Assembly (NCBI RefSeq): GCF_000004825.1
Contig: NW_008805065.1
Location: forward strand, 2,108,001-2,172,000
Reading direction: 5' to 3'
Length of the DNA stretch: 64,000 nucleotides
Source of the DNA: Heterostelium album PN500
Taxonomy: Eukaryota; Evosea; Eumycetozoa; Acytosteliales; Acytosteliaceae
Shown: one piece after another, positions 59,326 to 64,000 of the stretch
How the letters are laid out: every line of letters begins with the position of its first letter
Position numbering within the stretch: position 1 is the first letter of the stretch
Position numbers and translations under genes: made by a program
The notes under the pieces: model-generated
Seen by the model: the letters and a program-made list of their open reading frames with translations, nothing else
Told to the model about the DNA's origin: nothing
Database searches by the model: none

Positions 59326-60924
59326 TTATTTAATAGTATATTTATTTAATAAAGATGGATGGTTATTGATTACTTGGAATAGAGGGTTGAAGAATTCTCT
59401 TTCTACTCCACATTGGTCGATGATATCGAAATAGAGCAGTGTTTTGTTTACTTGGAGTGCATCTATCAGATAATCGAGTGAATCTTCCTCTATCTCGTCG
59501 GTTAAGATGAGTTTAACTGATTTCGATTGTGTGTTGTGTTTGATAATCTTTGAGATGTAGGCAAACGTTTCTTTGTAGACAATCATAAACACTAGATTCT
59601 CTACATTATTAAATGCGAGATAATCATATACTTTATCCTCCAGCTTCGATTGAACATCGATTGTCAGATTACTATTGGTCTGAATACTAACGATGTTATT
59701 TGATTTCGTCAAAATCGATGCTATCGGTGTTGTTACCATTGGCTGTGGTTCAGAGTCATTTACATTATAGTCTTCGTCATCGTCATCATTTGTCGTTCTA
59801 CTATTCTTTGCAATTGCATTGTTATTAAAGTATTCGTCGTTATCAAACACCAGGAATGTCACTTTGAGTATCGCGATTTGACGTTCGATTCTCACGCGAT
59901 GATCGATATACAAGTTGAGTGACACCTGCTCGATCGCACAGCGTGCGTCGGCGAGCAGATAGTGATTGAGCTGGTTACTGACGGCATTCATTTCGTAGGC
60001 AAAGTAATAGAGCTGCTGATTGGTCTGCAGGAAGTTGATCAAGCAGAGTATCGATTCTTGGTCGTGGTGGATAATGGTGCATCGGTTCGCATTGATGTGA
60101 AATCGCGTGATATTCGGCATCGAATAGGCCAGCCCGTCGAACAAGCCTTTGTAGATATCAATATAGTAGACTTGGATGCCGGTGCTGTCGTTCTTGTCGA
60201 TGTTGAACGACCGCAGACCCGGAAACTTCTGACTGAACAACTGCATCAGCGATTGCTGGTAGTTGAACCGGTAGTACCGTGGGTAAATAAGGGTGAGGTG
60301 TTCGAGGTGTGGAATCAGATTCCACAGATTATCCGGTATCTCCTTGCTCAAACACAAACTTATCGTTGTGATCTTTGAGTGGAGAGCGCTGTTGTTCATC
60401 ATCTCATTCACATACTCCAAGTGAATGTTACTACAATTATAGAGACTGGTCAACGAATTCATAATGAGATGATCACCAATCAAATCGATTCCAACTCTTT
60501 TACCGATTGCATTATAACTGAATTCCAACGATTCAATCCTTTCAAATAATATATTTAATATATTACTATTACTACTCTTACTATTGCTATTACTATTGCT
60601 ATTACTATTATTGTTACTATTATTTATTCTATTTAAATGATTATTTCTATCCAATGCACTGAATAGTTTCTCATTGAAGAATAATTTATTATTGAGTTGT
60701 TTGAATATCTTTATGAACATATGATTGATAAGTCTTAGAGATAGACACCAACTCCTATCGTACTCCAAAGACGTACTATCATACATCGATAGAAAGTATG
60801 CATTTCTAATGATTTTTATTAGTATTATATCTGGAAATATTCTAGATATACTGTTATTATTATTGCTGCTATTATTATTTTCTTTAAGTGAAGAAACAAC
60901 TACATCAGATTCTGATGACATCAT
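59326..60924 (-). CDS. F-box-like/LRR-like protein, singleton
   Basis: 532 residues, single exon, with two adjacent ATGs (60924 and 60921). After a Ser/Asn-rich N-terminus, residues about 28-75 (RIFPDIILIKIIRNAYFLS then LSLRLINHMFIKIFKQ) follow the pattern of a degenerate F-box. An Asn/Ser run and then irregular Leu-rich strands (LEHLTLIYPRYY, LRSFNIDKN, ITRFHINANR, CAIEQVSLNLY) suggest LRR-like repeats. It resembles families A and B in overall plan but not closely in sequence. Dictyostelids have many such genes. The function, probably ubiquitin-ligase adaptor, is inferred. Confidence 0.65.
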   Translation of the reverse strand: MMSSESDVVVSSLKENNNSSNNNNSISRIFPDIILIKIIRNAYFLSMYDSTSLEYDRSWCLSLRLINHMFIKIFKQLNNKLFFNEKLFSALDRNNHLNRINNSNNNSNSNSNSNSKSSNSNILNILFERIESLEFSYNAIGKRVGIDLIGDHLIMNSLTSLYNCSNIHLEYVNEMMNNSALHSKITTISLCLSKEIPDNLWNLIPHLEHLTLIYPRYYRFNYQQSLMQLFSQKFPGLRSFNIDKNDSTGIQVYYIDIYKGLFDGLAYSMPNITRFHINANRCTIIHHDQESILCLINFLQTNQQLYYFAYEMNAVSNQLNHYLLADARCAIEQVSLNLYIDHRVRIERQIAILKVTFLVFDNDEYFNNNAIAKNSRTTNDDDDEDYNVNDSEPQPMVTTPIASILTKSNNIVSIQTNSNLTIDVQSKLEDKVYDYLAFNNVENLVFMIVYKETFAYISKIIKHNTQSKSVKLILTDEIEEDSLDYLIDALQVNKTLLYFDIIDQCGVEREFFNPLFQVINNHPSLLNKYTIK

Positions 60925-61451
60925 TCTTTTTTACATTATTTAATTAAATAAATTAATATATACACAATAAAATAAATAAATTTGATATAGACTCTATAAA
61001 CTATTCTATTTTTAAAACCAAAAAAGATATTTTTTTTTTCAACACCTTTGAACATTTTTTTTAATTAATTAATCAAAAATCAATTTTGTATTTTTTAATT
61101 AACCCCTTTTTGTCTTCACCATTTTGGCAAATGATTGCATTTTAGCAACAAAAATTATTAACCACCTTCAATCTTTTTTTTTTTATTTTTTTTTTTTTGA
61201 AATGATTAGAGTATTATAAAAAAAGTAACAAATAACACTTTTAAAAAGCAACATTATCTATTCATAGTGATAAATAGCTGTTCACAAAAAAATAAAATGA
61301 ACAATAAACCCCTTGTTTTACTAAAAACAACCCCACTTTTTTGAAATTATCAAAAATGTTTCAGTCAACAAATTGCAGTGATTTTTTTTTTTTAATAAAT
61401 GACAAACAATTGTAAAGTCTTTTTTTTATTTATGACTTAAGATTAATATGT
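60925..61451. other. AT-rich spacer
   Basis: 527 bases with many long T runs. No gene recognised. Confidence 0.4.
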
Positions 61452-61726
61452 TTAATAGTTATTCTTGCATTCTGGGCATTGAGCAGAATTTCCGCTTGGT
61501 GGTGCAGCACCAGTCGACAATGAACGGGAGCAACCCTTGCATAACTTGGCACCGCATTTACGGCATGACTTGGAGTCAGAAGTACCACAACCAGATGAAA
61601 ACTATATAGTTTAATATAAGATAGAACGAAGTGAAGGTGAAGTAAAGTGAAGTGAATAAAGTTAGTTACTTCGTTGTTGTTATGTCAATCAATTTAAAGT
61701 TTAGTAATAATATTTACTTTGCACAT
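61452..61726 (-). CDS. 52-residue Cys-rich, probably zinc-binding protein
   Basis: Exon 1 is 61726-61718 (MCK, 9 bases) and exon 2 is 61601-61452. The frame is too short for most ORF scans, but the codon use is clearly coding-like (GC-rich third bases against a very AT-rich background). Cysteines form paired CxxC-type ligands: a CRKCGAKLCKGC core and a C-terminal CPECK, giving at least one treble-clef-like zinc site. The middle is Ser/Ala/Pro. Related small proteins occur in dictyostelids, but I do not recognise a named family. The intron choice is supported by phase and by GTAAAT and TATATAG sites. Confidence 0.65.
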
Positions 61727-62661
61727 TTTATATATTTATTGTATTTATTAAAAGAAAAGTAGAGTGTATTTGTAATGATGTGTACTCCGGAGTGTATCCT
61801 TAAATAGTAAAGCTTTCTCACCGCTGATGCTTGTCTTTTTCATTTCCCAGCCTGGCTTGTTAAAGTAAAAATAATTGTTGTTAAAAAACAAAGAATTAAC
61901 TGGAATTCACCAATTTCGAAAATATCTGATTACAGTTGCTGCAAACAGAGAGACTCTGTTTCTCTCTCTTATTATACTCTGTTACCATGATTTGGTCGGT
62001 TGACCACATTACCTCTGATATCATCATTTTAATGGGTGATTAAAATTTTGTGTAAGTCTTATCACCTATGAAGAGCAACTTTTATAAAATTTTATCGAAA
62101 TTTAAATTTTCTATAACTCATAAATCCTAAATGTGGGCAAAAATGCAAAATATCTTGGACATGGTCGTTCATTTTTCGTGGAATCTCAATATAGATCAAG
62201 ATATCCTTGTTTCTAATAACACAATATGGTGTTGTTTTTGTTTAATCGCTTTACTTTTTAACTGTTTGATTTAATTTGAAAAAAAGTAATTTTTTTTTAT
62301 TTAGATATTTATTTATGCACATAAATAACCAAATAGTAAGTTTTTATTATCTGTTACGGATATTTTCTTGAGAAATATCTTATATTATTACCTAAAACTT
62401 GAAGGTGGATATAATTTAATCTTTTGTTTTTTGTGTATTTTGGATGAAATTAATATGTTTGGTTCAGTGATCATTAATTTTATTATATTTCTATTTTAAA
62501 AGATAAAGTATACCAAATGATAGACATTGCAATTCTCTATCGATTGACTGAAATAAATCCTAGTTATATAGTTTAGTTATAAACATTGATTATTTATCTA
62601 ATTTTTTATTTATTTTGTAATTTTTCAAAAAAAAAAAAAAATAATAATACTTTTCATGTTT
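61727..62661. other. 0.9 kb spacer with GC-richer patches
   Basis: Contains a perfect 10-bp palindrome ACTCCGGAGT near 61783 and less AT-rich stretches at about 61780-61860 and 61930-62020. These could be the promoter and leader of the small Cys-rich gene or an unrecognised RNA. No coding frame. Confidence 0.4.
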
Positions 62662-63836
62662 TTAAGGTTTATAACCAATTGTGTACAGTGTATTGGTTTC
62701 AGCAATGTCTATTTGATTTACATATTGAAATAGATCTTTTAGTTCCTCCTCGCTTTTGGTGATTAACTCATTGGTGAATCCACTATTAGTAAAGTAGGTG
62801 GCTGGTGTATTGGTATAGGATTTAAATTCATCACGTAGTGGGAATGCATAGACATTGGTTTGATCTTTATCTACTTTTGGACATAGTGTTTGAATGAATA
62901 GCGAAGATCCACTTGCAGAGATTGCCGATATTCTACTTAGCAGGTATTCAATCTCTTGCTCGGTGAAATACATAATTAAACCTTCCATCAACCAGAACGT
63001 TGGCTTATCTTGTTGAAATCCACTGGCAATCAACTTGTCGATCCAATAGTCTACTTTGAGAACATCGCTTCTAATATAAACATTCCTTGCTTTTGACAGA
63101 GGTGGAATCACCTCCTTGGCTTGCTCCAATACTTTTTTTTTGAAATTGAGCACCGGTGCAAAGTCTACCTCCCACACAGTTGAATCGCTTCCAAATGGCA
63201 AACGGAGTGCACGTGTATCCAGACCCGCTCCAAGATTGACAAACTGTCTACACTGGCCACCTGCAATACTATTGGTAAATAATAGATCAAGATACTTGGT
63301 ACGCACAGCCACCCTAATATTAAGTGAATCGAAAATTAAGTAGCTCCAAGCTTTCACTGGTGAACACTCTTTGAGTAAATAGTTTTCCAGTTCCTCCGCG
63401 TTAATCTCTGGTGATAGACCTTTCTTCACTAGATGATTCTTAAAACTTTGACTCTGTGCAAAGTCAGAACATTGTTTAATATTGATATTAATGGCATCTC
63501 CAATGATAGCTATCGATTCTTTTGTTATTAAAAAGTAATAAGCATAGCTAAATATTTTTAATTTTTAAGGGCAATTAGTTAGAATTATATTTTTTGCTTT
63601 TGTAAGAATAAAACAAATAGCTTAACATACGGATCAAAACAGCAAATCTTAAAGTTTATTGCCTTTGACATTGAACTCTCCTTTTTGTAGACATTTTCAT
63701 AATATGGTATTAAAGAGTGGTCCAAACGTCCATTTTTCAAATGCAATTCAAATCGAATATATTCATTCGACATCATTGTTTTGGCTGCTGCCATCATTAC
63801 AGAGGTACTTGGTATTCCAGATGTAATTTCTTCCAT
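62662..63836 (-). CDS. SAM-dependent methyltransferase, leucine carboxyl methyltransferase (PPM/TIGR00027) family
   Basis: Exons 63836-63631 and 63547-62662 join in phase to give 363 residues, with the spliced region reading FDPYAYYFLITKES as expected for the family (an F/L-x-DP-x-A motif). The SAM-binding glycine loop is FVNLGAGLDTRALRLP, followed by WEVDFAP with the acidic residue for the ribose, and then the WLMEGLIMYFTEQEI segment typical of these enzymes. Many family members are bacterial, and some methylate small molecules. The substrate here is unknown. Start at the first ATG, 63836. The two parts are not separate genes, because only the spliced frame restores the family motif. Confidence 0.82.
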
Positions 63837-64000
63837 TTTTAAAAAGGTAAAATATTAATTAATGGAATAAAAAAAATAAATAAATAAAATTAGAGAATTT
63901 AAATTGTTGTTGTATCTTTTTTCAAAAAATTAAAAAAAATAAAACACAGTTTATTAAGTTTAATTTAAGGTCTTAAAGTGGTAAAAACAATATTACCAAT

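Overview
The window looks like nuclear DNA of a dictyostelid social amoeba. Spacers are very AT-rich with long A and T runs, and introns are short (about 55-125 bp) and AT-rich with GTAAGT or GTATGT donors. Coding regions carry Asn, Gln, Ser and Thr homopolymers built from AAT, CAA and TCA repeats. The conserved genes are eukaryotic. The moderate GC of the coding regions would suit a group 1 or 2 species (Heterostelium or Cavenderia type), but the species is an inference. No tRNA or rRNA gene was found by eye.

Left part (1-13.4 kb): the 3' end of a GRIP-domain golgin, an RRP12-like ribosome biogenesis factor, a six-exon presenilin, a 3.5 kb spacer without a recognisable gene, and a secreted alpha/beta hydrolase.

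Centre-left (13.7-30.9 kb): a local cluster of two unrelated-looking, F-box-like multigene families. Family A (minus strand, two exons, SAP-like N-terminus plus F-box-like and LRR-like body) has three apparently intact copies, one degraded copy and one fragment. Family B (plus strand, conserved N-terminal domain, F-box-like segment, LRR-like C-terminal part, acidic tail) has four apparently intact or nearly intact copies, one interrupted copy and one fragment. A and B copies sit head to head at several places, as if a divergent A/B unit had been duplicated repeatedly. Family B members differ in their N-terminal module (membrane helix, acidic exon, or neither).

Centre (31-42 kb): a seven-helix-type membrane protein, a 2.6 kb spacer, a structurally complete-looking L1-type LINE with ORF1 and ORF2 (ORF2 has no ATG start), and a LIM-domain protein.

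Right part (42-64 kb): mitochondrial ribosomal protein uL22m, a 702-residue multi-pass membrane protein, a TMEM53-like protein, ribosomal protein L38, a THOC5-like THO complex subunit, a roughly 0.9 kb near-perfect inverted duplication carrying two copies of a small secreted protein, a DHX57-like DEAH helicase with a frame disruption, a decayed TPR gene, a lone F-box-like gene, a tiny Cys-rich protein whose first exon is 9 bases, and a SAM-dependent methyltransferase of the leucine carboxyl methyltransferase family.

Most housekeeping genes act independently. The parts that do not look ordinary are the A/B cluster, the inverted duplication and the LINE. All exon boundaries are read by eye from GT-AG sites and reading-frame phase. 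Family assignments come from recall of motifs, not from searches.
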